Positions 16,753 through 25,548 of a stretch of 64,000 bases of DNA are shown here, in pieces (the first letter of the stretch is position 1; each line of letters starts with the position of its first letter). The notes under the pieces were generated by a model that was not told the DNA's origin, ran no database searches, and was given only the letters and a program-made list of their open reading frames with translations. The DNA is from Rhodovastum sp963714255 (GTDB taxonomy: Bacteria > Pseudomonadota > Alphaproteobacteria > Acetobacterales > Acetobacteraceae): the NCBI GenBank assembly GCA_963714255.1, contig CAVQNU010000034.1, positions 124,001-188,000 of the forward strand. Direction: 5' to 3'. Both the position numbers and the translations under genes were made by a program.

Positions 16753-18690
16753 TCGGACGCCGCCTGCTGCTGCTTGCGGGCCTGCTCGCGCGGGCCGTTC
16801 CGGCGGTGGGGCAACCGGTGCCGCCCGCCGGCAACGGGCGCACGCCGCTGCTGGTGGCGGGTAAGAAATCGCTGTACCAGCGGGTGATCACCCGGCCCGG
16901 CGCGTCCTTGGCGCCGGGGCCAGGCCCGGACCACGCCCAGCCCATTCCCGGCTTCGCCGTCTATTACGTCTACCGGCGCGAGGGCGGCGACAATGGCTGG
17001 CTGGAGGTGGGCAGCGCCGCCGACGGACGCACCCAGGGCTGGGTGCCGGCGGCCAAGGCGATCGACTGGCGCCATGCCATGATCGGCGCCTTTACCAACC
17101 CGGCTGGCCGCGAGCCGGTGCTGTTCATGGACAGCGAGGACGCGGCGCGGCAGCTAATCCTGGACGAGCATGCCGGAACCACTGTGCAGGCGCTGCGCCG
17201 GCAGGTCGCCGCCGGACATCCCGGCCCGGTGGCGGCGATGGAGCCGGAAAACTGGGTGGACATCACCCGCAGTTTCTACCTGTTACCGATCCTCAAGGCC
17301 GAAATCGTCGAACGCGCCGACGGGCCGCCGGTGCGGTTGCTGGAAGTGATCTCCGCCCCGGCCGAACCGCCCCCGTCGGCGGCCCGGCCCGATCCGTTGC
17401 GCGACTTCAAGGCGGCGCTGGTGTTCCTGATCGACACCACGGTCAGCATGCAGCCCTATATCGACGGCACGCGCGACGCGGTGAAGGCGATCGTGGCGCG
17501 CATCGGCGGCACCGCGCTGAAGGAGAATTTCCGCTTCGGCGTGGTCGCCTACCGCGACAGCCTGGAGGACACGCCGGCGCTCGAATACCCGACCAAGGTC
17601 TATGCCCAGCCCGATTTCAGCCAGCCGCCCGAACTCGGTGGTGCGGTCGATGGCCGATATCCAGCAGGCAAGGGCCTCCTCGGCCGGATTCGACGAAGAC
17701 CCGATTGGCGGTCTCAATACCGTGTTTACGGAAATAAACTGGGGACCGGCGAGCGCACGCTATGTGGTGCTGATCACCGATGCCGGCGCCCGTCCGGCCA
17801 ACCACGCGCACAGCCTGACCCGTCTTGGCATTCCCGAAATCCGCGAAAAGGCGCGCGCCAATCATGTGACGGTGATGGCGATCCATTTGCTCACGGCCGA
17901 AGGCGCGCGGGTGCACGACCATGAGCCGGCGCAGGCGCAATACCAGGAACTGACCCAGGCAGGGGCCGCGGGAGCGCTGTATTTCCCGGTGGCCAACGGG
18001 GCACCGGCCGCCTTCCGGGACACCGTCGATGCGCTGATCACTTCGCTGCTGCAACAGGTGTCGGCGGCGACCGGTGTGCCGGTGGCGACCTTGCAGGCGC
18101 CGCGCAGCAGGCCCGAGACGCAGGATCAGACGCGGCTGCGCGAGCAGATGCAGGTCGTCGGCGAGGCGATGCGCCTGGCCTATCTGGGCCGCGTCGAGCA
18201 GACCCGGGCGCCGGACGTGGCGCGCAGCTGGACCGCCGACCGCGACCTCGGCAATGCCACCATCCCCAGCCTCGACGTGCGCGTGCTGCTGACGCGCAAC
18301 CAGCTGTCCGACCTCGCCAACGCGCTGCAGCTCATCCTGCGCACCGGCCTCGCCGGCCGCACCGATCCGCAGAACTTCTTCACCCAGTTGCGCAGCGCCT
18401 TCGCCCTGGCCGCCACCGATCCGCAGCGGATTTCCCAGGCCACAAGGATCGGCGGGCTGCTCGGCGAATACCTGGAAGACCTGCCGTATAAATCCGAAAT
18501 CCTGGACATCACCGAAGCCGACTGGCTGGCCAGCGGGTCGATCGCCCAGCGCACCGTGCTGAACAATGTCGAAAGCCGTCTGCGGCTGTACCAGGAGTTC
18601 CAGCAGCAGACCGATCTGTGGATGGATATCACCCATAGCGGCCGGCCGGGCGAGGCGATGTACCCGGTCCCGATCGAGGCGTTGCCATGA
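16749..18690 (+). pseudogene. Exported von Willebrand factor A protein, split by a +1 frameshift
   Basis: The N-terminal frame (16749-17640) begins with a signal (LLLLAGLLARAVPAVGQ), then an SH3-like region (GFAVYYVYRR, GWLEVGSAADGRTQGWVPA). A vWA domain follows whose MIDAS motif LIDTTVSM has Asp229; the architecture resembles the C-terminus of PpkA-type proteins. The vWA domain continues in the +1 frame (VVRSMADIQQARASSAGFDE, then IGGLNTVFTEINW and VVLITDAGARPAN) to the stop at 18690, with a helical C-terminal part. Dropping one G at about 17636-17640 restores a single protein of about 646 aa. No slippery heptamer is visible, so programmed shifting is unlikely. Both ends overlap neighbours by 4 bp, which argues that the gene was recently intact or that the base is an assembly error. 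Confidence 0.8.
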
Positions 18691-19451
18691 CCGCCCCCCG
18701 CCCGGCCGGCGCGCCGTCGGCGCTGCTGGCCGCGCGGGGACTGAGCCGCAGCTTCGCCGCCGGCACCAGCCGGTTCACCCTGACGGTGGACACGATATCA
18801 TTGTACGCCGGCAACTGTGTCGCGGTGGCCGGTCCGTCCGGCTGCGGCAAGAGCACGCTGCTCGGGCTGCTGGCCCTGGCGCTGGCACCCGATCCGCGCC
18901 CCGCCCCGCAGAGCCGGCTGGTACTGGCCGGCCAGGACGCGCTCGCCCTGTGGCGCAAGCGCGACGGCGATGGTCTGGCGCGGCTGCGCGCCGGCGCGCT
19001 GGGCTTCGTGCCGCAGACCGCGGCGCTGCTGCCGTTCCTGTCGCTGCGTGCCAACATCCTGCTGCCGCAGCAGATCATCGGCCGGCCCGACCCGGACTTC
19101 GCGGCCGATCTGGCCGCGTGGCTGCGCATCGACGACATCCTCGACCGGCGGCCGTCGCAGGTTTCGGTCGGCCAGCGCCAGCGCGCGGCGGTGGCGCGGG
19201 CGCTGGTGCACCGGCCGCCGCTGGTGCTGGCCGACGAACCGACCGCCTCGGTGCATCCGGCCCAGGCCGACGAAATCCTCGACCTGCTGACCCATGTGGT
19301 GCGGCATACCGGGGCGGCGCTGATGATCACCACCCATGACGCCGCCCGCGCGGCGGCTTCCGGCTTCAGCATCGCGCCGTGCATTTTCGACGACCGCACC
19401 TCGAGCACGCGCTTCGGCTGGAGCGCTGAGGCCGGAGCCCTGGCGGCGTGA
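18687..19451 (+). CDS. ABC transporter ATP-binding protein (LolD/MacB type)
   Basis: Protein of 254 aa, a single nucleotide-binding domain. Walker A GPSGCGKST spans residues 49-57; the Q-loop is in LGFVPQTAALLPF. The signature motif is the variant VSVGQRQR instead of LSGGQ, Walker B is LVLADEPT with Glu184 catalytic, and the H-loop is in MITTHD. Closest subgroup by eye is the LolD/MacB/FtsE group that pairs with FtsX-like permeases, exactly what follows. Probably drives a mechanotransmission-type or lipoprotein-extraction ABC complex rather than ordinary import. Overlaps the vWA gene by 4 bp and the permease GTG by 4 bp. Confidence 0.92.
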   Translation: MTAPRPAGAPSALLAARGLSRSFAAGTSRFTLTVDTISLYAGNCVAVAGPSGCGKSTLLGLLALALAPDPRPAPQSRLVLAGQDALALWRKRDGDGLARLRAGALGFVPQTAALLPFLSLRANILLPQQIIGRPDPDFAADLAAWLRIDDILDRRPSQVSVGQRQRAAVARALVHRPPLVLADEPTASVHPAQADEILDLLTHVVRHTGAALMITTHDAARAAASGFSIAPCIFDDRTSSTRFGWSAEAGALAA

Positions 19452-20662
19452 GGACGGCGCGCATCGCGGTGCGGCTGGCCTTCGCCGATCTCTGGGCCGA
19501 GCGGGTGCTGGGCCTGTGCACGGTGCTCGGTCTGGCCGCCGTGCTGGCGCCGCTGGTCGTGCTGGCCGGCTTGCGGGCGGGTGTTGTGGAGGGGCTGCGC
19601 CAGTTGCTGCTGGAAGACCCGCACGCGCGCGAAATCGTCACCGCCGCCAACCGCAGCTTCGAGGCAGCCCTGCTGACCCGGCTCGCCGCACGGCCGGACG
19701 TGCAATTCCTCGCCCCGCGCACGCGCACGCTGGCGGCCTCGCTGGTGCTGCAGCGGGCGGAGGGCGCGGCCACCGCGCGGGTGGAGTTGCTGCCCACCGC
19801 GCCCGGCGATCCGCTGATCCCGCCGCCCCCACCGCACGCCCCGCCCCTACGGGCCGACCAGATCGTGCTGACGGCGGCGGCGGCGGCGCGGCTGCAGGCC
19901 GGGGCGGGGGATGCGTTGGTGGGCAGGCTGGTCCGCGACCGGAACGGCCAGCGCCAGTCGGTGGCGCTGGCGCTGCGGGTCGCCGCGGTGGCGCCGCCCG
20001 CCGCCTTCGCCCGCGAGGCGGCCTTCGTGCCGCTGACGCTCGCCGTGCTGGTCGAGGACTACCAGGACGGGCTGGCCGAGGCGCCGGCGGCACTCGACCG
20101 GCTCGCCCCGCCGGCGCGCGCGACGTTCGCCGGGTTCCGCCTGTATGCGCGAAAGCTGGAAGATGTTCCGGTGCTGGATGCGATGCTGCGGGCCGCGGGG
20201 ATCGACGTGGTCTCGCGGGCCGGCGACGTGGCCAGCCTGCTGGCGGTGGACCGCAATCTGGGGGTGCTGTTCCTGCTGGTGGCCGGACTGGGCGGGGCGG
20301 GGTTTCTGGTGTCGCTCGGCGCCGGGCTGTGGGCCAATGTGGAGCGCAAGCGGGTGGCGCTGGCGCTGATGCGCTTTCTCGGCCTGCGTCGCGCCGGGCT
20401 GAGCGTGTTCCCGGTGGTGCAGGCCGGCGCGATGGCGCTGGCCGGCGCGGGGCTCGGCGTGCTCGCGGCCCTGGCGGCGGCGATGGTGGTGAACACCGCA
20501 CTCGCCGGCACATTGGCGATCGACCACGCGCTTTGCATGATCTCCCCTTGGACCGGGTTCACGGCAGTGGCGGTGACGCTGGCCGGAGCAGTGCTGGTGG
20601 CCGGAGCGGCGTCACTGCGGGCGGCCGGAATTGAGCCATGGGAAGGAGTGAGCGCGCCATGA
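19448..20662 (+). CDS. FtsX/MacB-like ABC transporter permease
   Basis: Protein of 404 aa starting at a GTG inside the 3' end of the ATPase gene. There is one N-terminal membrane helix (VLGLCTVLGLAAVLAPLVVL), then a large periplasmic-type domain of about 200 residues. Three helices close to the C-terminus follow (LGVLFLLVAGLGGAGFLVSL, AGAMALAGAGLGVLAALAAA, FTAVAVTLAGAVLVAGAASL). The segment NVERKRVALALMRFLGLRRAG is the FtsX coupling region between them. This is the four-helix topology of LolC/MacB/FtsX permeases. With the preceding ATPase it should form a type VII ABC complex that transmits ATP-driven motion to periplasmic partners. Substrate unknown. Confidence 0.88.
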   Translation: MRTARIAVRLAFADLWAERVLGLCTVLGLAAVLAPLVVLAGLRAGVVEGLRQLLLEDPHAREIVTAANRSFEAALLTRLAARPDVQFLAPRTRTLAASLVLQRAEGAATARVELLPTAPGDPLIPPPPPHAPPLRADQIVLTAAAAARLQAGAGDALVGRLVRDRNGQRQSVALALRVAAVAPPAAFAREAAFVPLTLAVLVEDYQDGLAEAPAALDRLAPPARATFAGFRLYARKLEDVPVLDAMLRAAGIDVVSRAGDVASLLAVDRNLGVLFLLVAGLGGAGFLVSLGAGLWANVERKRVALALMRFLGLRRAGLSVFPVVQAGAMALAGAGLGVLAALAAAMVVNTALAGTLAIDHALCMISPWTGFTAVAVTLAGAVLVAGAASLRAAGIEPWEGVSAP

Positions 20663-22206
20663 GCAGGAGCCTGCGCTGGCTTTCGCTGTCGCTGTTGATC
20701 GCCCCGCTGGCGCTGCCGGTCCGCGCCCCCGCCCAGCCGGCGCCGCCGGCCTGGGAGGAACGCTGGTACAACCCCAAACCGGCCGCGGATGACCTCACGC
20801 TGCCGCTGCCCTGTGGCGGGGCGATGGTGTTTCGCCCGGTCGATGTGCCGGCCGGCGGCTCGGTGCTGGCCGACCGGCCGGTGACGATGGGCGAGCCGCA
20901 GACCAGCCTTGGCTATATCGACTACGTCCACAACGCCTTCCTGGCGGCCCCCTTCCCCGCCGGAAACGGCGCGCGGCGCTACTGGATGGGCAAGTATCAC
21001 GTCACCCGCGACCAGTATGCGGCGATCAATGGCCCCCCCTGCCCGACGCCCTCGCCCGGCGGCCGGGTGGCGCAGAACGGGGTTTCCTGGCTGGATGCCG
21101 TCAATGCGTCAGCGAAATGGTCGTCCTGGCTGCTGGCCAACGCGCGTGACAAGCTGCCGCGCCGCGACGAGGCCTTCGCCTATGCCAGGCTGCCGACCGA
21201 GGACGAATGGGAGTTCGCCGCGCGCGGCGGCACTAAGGTGAGCGCGGAGGATTTCCTCGGCCGCACCTGGCCGGCGCCGGAAGGCATCGAGCACTATGCC
21301 ATGGCCGGCTCGCGCACCGCCGGCGGCCGGGTGCAGCAAGTCGGCCAGTTGCTGCCCAATCCGCTCGGGCTTTACGACATGCTCGGCAATCTCGACCAGA
21401 TGACGCTGGAGCCATTCCGACTGAACCGGGTGGGCCGTCCGCATGGCGAGGCGGGCGGCATTGCCGCGCGTGGCGGCAATTATTCCACTCCGCCCACCAG
21501 TCTGCACACCGCCATGCGGATCGAAATCCCGCCCTTCGACCCGCAGACCAACGCGCCGACGAAGCTGAGCACGCTGGGCTTCCGCCTGGTGCTGTCAGCA
21601 CCCAGCGTGGGGTCGTTGCGCGAGACCGAGCAGGTGCAGGCGGCGTTCACCAGCGAGCTCGGCACCCGCCAGCAGATCGGCGACAGCGACGATCCGCGGG
21701 TGCTGCTCGACCAGCTCCGCCAGACCACGAACGACGACGCGGTGAAGCGGGCGTTGGATCACCTGTCGGCAAGGCTTGCCAGTGACGAGCGGGCGCGAGC
21801 CGACCAGGCCACCTGGGCGCTGGGCGCGCAGATCGAGGGCGCGACGGTGATGGCGCATTTCGTCTGGTGGCTGGACCGGAACGCCAAGACCCAGGAGAAG
21901 CTGGGCATGGCGTTTGCCGACACGCCTGCCAAACAGGAGGCAGTGCACCAGGCAATCGCGCGGCGGCGGGCGGAAATGGCGGCGTCGCTGGACGGGTATT
22001 TCCGTCTGGTCCGCCAGATCGCCACCGGCCCCGCTGCCGGCGAGCTGGAGCATCAGGTCGGGGTGCTGCGGCAGGAGTTGCTGAATCGCGGGCAGCCGCA
22101 GCTCGCTGCCTTTCTGCCGGCGGTGGCGCACCATGCGGCGATGATCGTGGGCGGACAATCGCCGACGCGCGAGAGCGCCCAGGCGGAGATTGTCGCCGTG
22201 CCTTAG
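20659..22206 (+). CDS. Exported formylglycine-generating-enzyme-fold (SUMF1/PvdO) protein
   Basis: Protein of 515 aa starting MSRSLRWLSLSLLIAPLALP, a cleavable signal. Residues 50-310 are an FGE-sulfatase domain: RYWMGKYHVTRDQYAAING, NGVSWLDAVNASAKW, ARLPTEDEWEFAARGG, GLYDMLGNLDQMT and the closing LGFRLVLSAP. The last third is a helical domain without a recognised family. The position where active FGE carries its cysteine pair (after RGGNY) reads STPPTSLHTAMR, with no Cys. A sulfatase-activating reaction is therefore unlikely, and a binding or scaffold role is more likely. The start overlaps the permease stop as ATGA, making it the last gene of the operon before repeat copy B. Confidence 0.85.
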   Translation: MSRSLRWLSLSLLIAPLALPVRAPAQPAPPAWEERWYNPKPAADDLTLPLPCGGAMVFRPVDVPAGGSVLADRPVTMGEPQTSLGYIDYVHNAFLAAPFPAGNGARRYWMGKYHVTRDQYAAINGPPCPTPSPGGRVAQNGVSWLDAVNASAKWSSWLLANARDKLPRRDEAFAYARLPTEDEWEFAARGGTKVSAEDFLGRTWPAPEGIEHYAMAGSRTAGGRVQQVGQLLPNPLGLYDMLGNLDQMTLEPFRLNRVGRPHGEAGGIAARGGNYSTPPTSLHTAMRIEIPPFDPQTNAPTKLSTLGFRLVLSAPSVGSLRETEQVQAAFTSELGTRQQIGDSDDPRVLLDQLRQTTNDDAVKRALDHLSARLASDERARADQATWALGAQIEGATVMAHFVWWLDRNAKTQEKLGMAFADTPAKQEAVHQAIARRRAEMAASLDGYFRLVRQIATGPAAGELEHQVGVLRQELLNRGQPQLAAFLPAVAHHAAMIVGGQSPTRESAQAEIVAVP

Positions 22207-22245
22207 GCACCGGTGGAGGCTGCCCGGCCGTCAACGGGTCCGTGA

Positions 22246-22398
22246 GCAAGGGCGGGGCGTTGCCCCGAACCCCACCAGGGCTCCGCCCTGGACCGGCAAG
22301 GGGCCGAAAGGCCCCTTGACCCCGATACTTAAGTTATGGGGTCAAGGGGGCCACTGCCCCCTTGCGGGTCCAGGGCAGAGCCCTGGCCTTTCTTTCTT
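22246..22398. repeat. Dispersed palindromic intergenic repeat, copy B
   Basis: Composite copy with three dyads: CAGGGCTCCGCCCTG, CAAGGGGCC/GGCCCCTTG and GGGCCACTGCCCCCTTG, closed by the standard arm GGGTCCAGGGCAGAGCCCTGG. It separates the convergent 3' ends of the FGE gene and the PstS/OmpA gene, where it could also terminate transcription. No T-run adjoins the stems. Confidence 0.8.
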
Positions 22399-22401
22399 AA
22401 C

Positions 22402-24063
22402 TCAGCGCACAACCACCTGCACCCGCCGGTTGGCCGCTTTGCCCTCACCGGTGGCATTCGAAGCGATCGGCTCCCGCGCGCAGCGGGATTCGATATTGCC
22501 GACCTCGATCCCCCTGACGGTACGCAGATAGGCGGCAACGGCGTTCGCCCGGTTTTGCGACAGCGGACAATTGACCGTGTCATCGCCATCGCTGTCCGCA
22601 TGGCCGACGAGGGTCACGCGCGACCATTGGATGGCGTTGTCATGCACGTAGGTGATGAGCCGGTCGATGTTGTCGATCGCCTCGGCATTCAGCCGGGCGT
22701 CCACGGCGGAACTGCCGGAGTCGAAGTGAAACAGCAGCGACAGCGCGCTCGCCGCCCCATGTGTCCGCTCGACCGAAACGCTGAGCGGCACCAGCCCTTC
22801 GGCCGCAACTGCGGCCCGCACGGAGGCGGCGTGCTGCGGCTCCTTCAGGAATTTCAGGAATTCGTCGCTCAGCCAGGTTCCGGTCTGGGTCGTGGAGTAG
22901 ATGTACACGGTCCGGCCGAGCCGATAGGACTCGTTCAGCACTGTGTGGGGATGCGGAACAACCGGTTCCAGCCCGGCATCTCCGATCGCCATGGTCTGCA
23001 CATTGGCCGGCACGATCGACCCGAGCCCGACATATCCGATGCCCCCCGTTGCGCCAGAGACGGCGGCAGCGACCAGATTGTTGTTGGCGAACTCGGCGAT
23101 GGACGGGTCGCAGGGCGCGTGGCCGCCCATGACCAGCGCGTTGAACACCTGCGCGGTGCCGGAATCACCGTCGCGGGCATAGCGCACGATGTCCCGGGTC
23201 GGCCCGCCGACGCGGCTCCAGTTCGTGATTGTGCCCTCATAGATTTCGCGCACCTGCCCGATGGTCAGGCTGTTCACGCCGGCCACGTCCGCATTGACGA
23301 TCACTTCGACCGCATCGCGCGCCAGCGCGTGCTCGTGTCCGGGGGAGGCGAGATCGCCATAGGCGGCGCGCAGCCGTTCGACGACCGCCGGCGGAATGCG
23401 GGTGGACGACATCGCCAGCACACCGACATCGCTGGCATAGCCCGGTTGGGCCTTGCGCGCATACTGGAGCACGTCGAGGAAATCGAAGCCGGCGATCGAG
23501 CCGAGCGGCTCGATGCTGATTTCCTGCTGGCGGCCGTTCACCAGGCCGGAAACCACCGCCTGTGGAATGTTGAAATTCGGCGTGACGCCGATTTTCTCCG
23601 GCGGCACCCCGATCGCATGCAGGTAATCTTTCGCCACCCGGTCGGGCACCGCCGGATCGACAACGACCTTGCGCGATCGCGCCGCGCACCCGCCCGGGCC
23701 TCCCGGCAGCGGCAGTTCGCCGACCCAGACGCTGAGACGGCGGGGCGACAGCGGTGTCGTGGTGACGCCGGTCGCGTGCAACCGCTCGATGAGGAAACGT
23801 TCCGCCAGCGCTGCCGCCAGGGTGTTGCCGATCGTGGTCGAGCCGACGAAGCGCAATGTATCGGCCGCGGCCGGGTGATGGACGCACTGCAGGACGACAA
23901 ACAGAACGAGAGCCGGGATCGCGACGGCCCGCCGGGGGCCGGCGGATGAAGCGCAGCCGGTGAAACGAGCGGAGAAGCCTGCATGCCAGATGCCGCAATG
24001 ATCAAGAATATGCCAATAACGTTTTCGCCGCAAATCGGCATATTGCAGGACGCTTGCGAACAT
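22402..24063 (-). CDS. PstS-like substrate-binding domain fused to an OmpA domain
   Basis: About 553 aa from the ATG at 24063; the exact start is uncertain because the hydrophobic signal (VAIPALVLFVVLQCV, cleavage after AAA) begins some 45 residues in. Residues 70-410 form a PBP2/phosphate-binding domain: LRFVGSTTIGN, then INADVAGVNSLTIGQVREIY-like VNADVAGVNSLTIGQ, and GTAQVFNALVMGG. These are typical of PstS and its OmpA-linked relatives. The C-terminal 120 residues are an OmpA domain with LLFHFDSGSSAVD, LVGHADSDGDD and ANRRVQVVV. It should bind peptidoglycan and a small ligand in the periplasm. It converges on the srf operon end to end and adds a second OmpA protein to this region. Confidence 0.85.
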   Translation of the reverse strand: MFASVLQYADLRRKRYWHILDHCGIWHAGFSARFTGCASSAGPRRAVAIPALVLFVVLQCVHHPAAADTLRFVGSTTIGNTLAAALAERFLIERLHATGVTTTPLSPRRLSVWVGELPLPGGPGGCAARSRKVVVDPAVPDRVAKDYLHAIGVPPEKIGVTPNFNIPQAVVSGLVNGRQQEISIEPLGSIAGFDFLDVLQYARKAQPGYASDVGVLAMSSTRIPPAVVERLRAAYGDLASPGHEHALARDAVEVIVNADVAGVNSLTIGQVREIYEGTITNWSRVGGPTRDIVRYARDGDSGTAQVFNALVMGGHAPCDPSIAEFANNNLVAAAVSGATGGIGYVGLGSIVPANVQTMAIGDAGLEPVVPHPHTVLNESYRLGRTVYIYSTTQTGTWLSDEFLKFLKEPQHAASVRAAVAAEGLVPLSVSVERTHGAASALSLLFHFDSGSSAVDARLNAEAIDNIDRLITYVHDNAIQWSRVTLVGHADSDGDDTVNCPLSQNRANAVAAYLRTVRGIEVGNIESRCAREPIASNATGEGKAANRRVQVVVR

Positions 24064-24400
24064 TATCACCCACCATACGTCAGTGCGCACATCACAGATG
24101 GTTTCTTGTAGTCTCGGTCGAAGCTCCTTACAAGCTGACAGGAAATGTGAAACATTTGTGTCACAACGAGTGTTCCACGCGGTCCTGATCAAACTGGAAC
24201 TCATTTTGGATGACGGATGGAAGCCGAAAAAGACCCTGGCAGCGGGCGCGGCGCTGTCGCGCCGAAGCGGCCGGGCGTCGAACCGCCCCCGGTCGCCCGG
24301 CCGTTGGCCGTGACTCAGGCGGCGCAGGGGGCTAGGAATCGGCGCCACGCACCGGCGGAGCGTCCGCCGGCGCCTGCGCCAACGAGGAGCGGACCCGCGG
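24064..24400. other. Intergenic control region, no gene seen
   Basis: 337 bp between the divergent PstS/OmpA and peroxiredoxin genes. The left half is AT-richer and holds the inverted repeat AAATGT-GAA-ACATTT at 24143-24157, a possible regulator site. A hairpin CCGGCGGA-GCG-TCCGCCGG at 24352-24370 sits 30 bp before the peroxiredoxin start. No open frame here looks coding. Confidence 0.5.
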
Positions 24401-24886
24401 ATGAGTACGATCAAGGTCGGAGAAAGTCTTCCGTCGCTCAAGCTGATGATGGCGACGCCGGACGGGCCGAAGGAGATCTCCACCGACGAGATCTTCAAGG
24501 GCCAGAAAGTAGTTCTGTTTGCCGTGCCGGGAGCGTTCACGCCAACTTGCAGCGCCAAGCATTTGCCGGGCTTCGTTCAATACGCCGACGCGATACTCGC
24601 CAAGGGGGTGGATCGTATCGTCTGCGTGGCGGTAAACGATGTGTTCGTCATGGCGGCCTGGGGCCGCGACCAGGGAATCGGCGACAAGGTGCAACTGCTG
24701 GCGGACGGCTCGGCCGTGTTCACCCGCGCGCTGGGGCTGGAACTGGACCTGGTCGCACGCGGCCTGGGGGTGCGCAGCCAGCGCTATGCGCTCGTGGCCG
24801 AGGATGGCAAGGTGACCCATCTGGCCATCGAGGCGCCGGGCGGTTTCGATGTCAGCCGCGCCGAGGTGATCCTGGCGGCACTATAG
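24401..24886 (+). CDS. Peroxiredoxin, Prx5 type
   Basis: Thiol peroxidase of 161 aa that reduces hydrogen peroxide and organic hydroperoxides, probably with glutaredoxin or thioredoxin as electron donor. The peroxidatic Cys50 lies in PGAFTPTCSAKHLPGF, the Prx5 signature. VNDVFVMAAWGRDQGI and LGVRSQRYALVAEDGKV are further family motifs. No second cysteine is seen at the usual resolving position, so it may work as a 1-Cys enzyme or use an external thiol. The ATG has GAGGAG 11 bases upstream. The tag gene follows after 13 bp, suggesting a small oxidative/alkylation-damage operon. Confidence 0.95.
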   Translation: MSTIKVGESLPSLKLMMATPDGPKEISTDEIFKGQKVVLFAVPGAFTPTCSAKHLPGFVQYADAILAKGVDRIVCVAVNDVFVMAAWGRDQGIGDKVQLLADGSAVFTRALGLELDLVARGLGVRSQRYALVAEDGKVTHLAIEAPGGFDVSRAEVILAAL

Positions 24887-24899
24887 GGCCAAAGGGGCG

Positions 24900-25445
24900 A
24901 TGAGCGGCTATTGCCGGATCGCCCCCGGCCATCCCGTCCACGGCCCCTATCACGACACCGAGTACGGGTTCCCCTCGGCCGACGAGACGGTGCTGTTCGA
25001 GCGGCTATGCCTGGAAATCATGCAGGCGGGCCTGACTTGGGAACTGGTGCTGCGGCGGCGCGAGGGGATGCGGGCGGCGTTTGCCGGGTTCGTGGTGGAC
25101 CACGTCGCGGCGTTCGGCGAGGCCGAACGGGCGCGGCTGCTGGCCGATCCGCGGATCATCCGCAACCGGCTGAAGCTGCGCGCCATTATCGAAAATGCGC
25201 GGCGGGTCCAGACCCTGCGGGCGAGCCATGGCGGGTTCGCCGCCTGGCTCGATGCGCATCACCCACGGGACAAGCCGGCATGGGTCAGGCTGTTCAAGCA
25301 GAATTTCCAGTTCACCGGCGGCGAAATCGTCGGGGAGTTTCTGCTCAGCCTCGGCTATCTGCCCGGGGCGCATGCGCCGGACTGCCCGGTGGCCGCACGG
25401 GCGATGGCGGCCGGTCCGGCGTGGACGCGGACATCGCCTCGCTAG
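24900..25445 (+). CDS. tag: DNA-3-methyladenine glycosylase I
   Basis: Base-excision repair enzyme of 181 aa that removes 3-methyladenine from DNA. Family landmarks are YHDTEYGFPSADETVLFERL, LEIMQAGLTWELVLRRREGM with the conserved Trp, and RLLADPRIIRNRLKLRAIIENAR. A late HAPDCP supplies part of the zinc site, with Cys4 near the N-terminus (SGYCRI) as the other expected ligand. Length is normal. It follows the peroxiredoxin gene by 13 bp with AAAGGGG as ribosome site, so the two are probably co-expressed. Confidence 0.93.
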   Translation: MSGYCRIAPGHPVHGPYHDTEYGFPSADETVLFERLCLEIMQAGLTWELVLRRREGMRAAFAGFVVDHVAAFGEAERARLLADPRIIRNRLKLRAIIENARRVQTLRASHGGFAAWLDAHHPRDKPAWVRLFKQNFQFTGGEIVGEFLLSLGYLPGAHAPDCPVAARAMAAGPAWTRTSPR

Positions 25446-25505
25446 CGCAAAATCGGCCAGGCTGGCGGCGGCTGGCCGGCAAAGTTGCCCCTCAGAACAA
25501 GCAGC

Positions 25506-25548
25506 CAGAGCACTCTGACCGTTTACGGTCAGGATGAAAGCGCTCTAG
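25506..25548. repeat. Intergenic dyad of the CAGAGC-N-GCTCTAG type
   Basis: Outer arms AGAGC and GCTCT enclose a perfect inner hairpin CTGACCG-TTTA-CGGTCAG (25515-25532). Similar CAGAGC...GCTCTAG dyads are frequent between alphaproteobacterial genes, from general knowledge. The right end supplies the stop codon of the neighbouring minus-strand gene. Confidence 0.55.

Noticed and set aside
17600..17660. Programmed +1 frameshift in the vWA gene.
   Set aside because: No slippery sequence, internal ribosome-site-like stimulator or early stop codon typical of programmed shifting is visible; an indel is simpler.
22246..22398. Repeat copies read as ordinary rho-independent terminators.
   Set aside because: The same modules stand between divergent gene starts at 44.4-44.6 kb and lack U-runs, so a mobile or REP-like nature explains them better, even if some copies also stop transcription.
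22336..23949. 537-codon plus-strand frame opposite the PstS/OmpA gene.
   Set aside because: His/Arg/Asp-rich shadow; the minus strand has clear PBP and OmpA motifs.
24143..24166. A TGTGA...TCACA arrangement resembling a CRP site upstream of the peroxiredoxin gene.
   Set aside because: The half-sites are 10 bp apart instead of 6, so it does not fit the CRP operator; only the AAATGT-GAA-ACATTT dyad is retained as a weak candidate.
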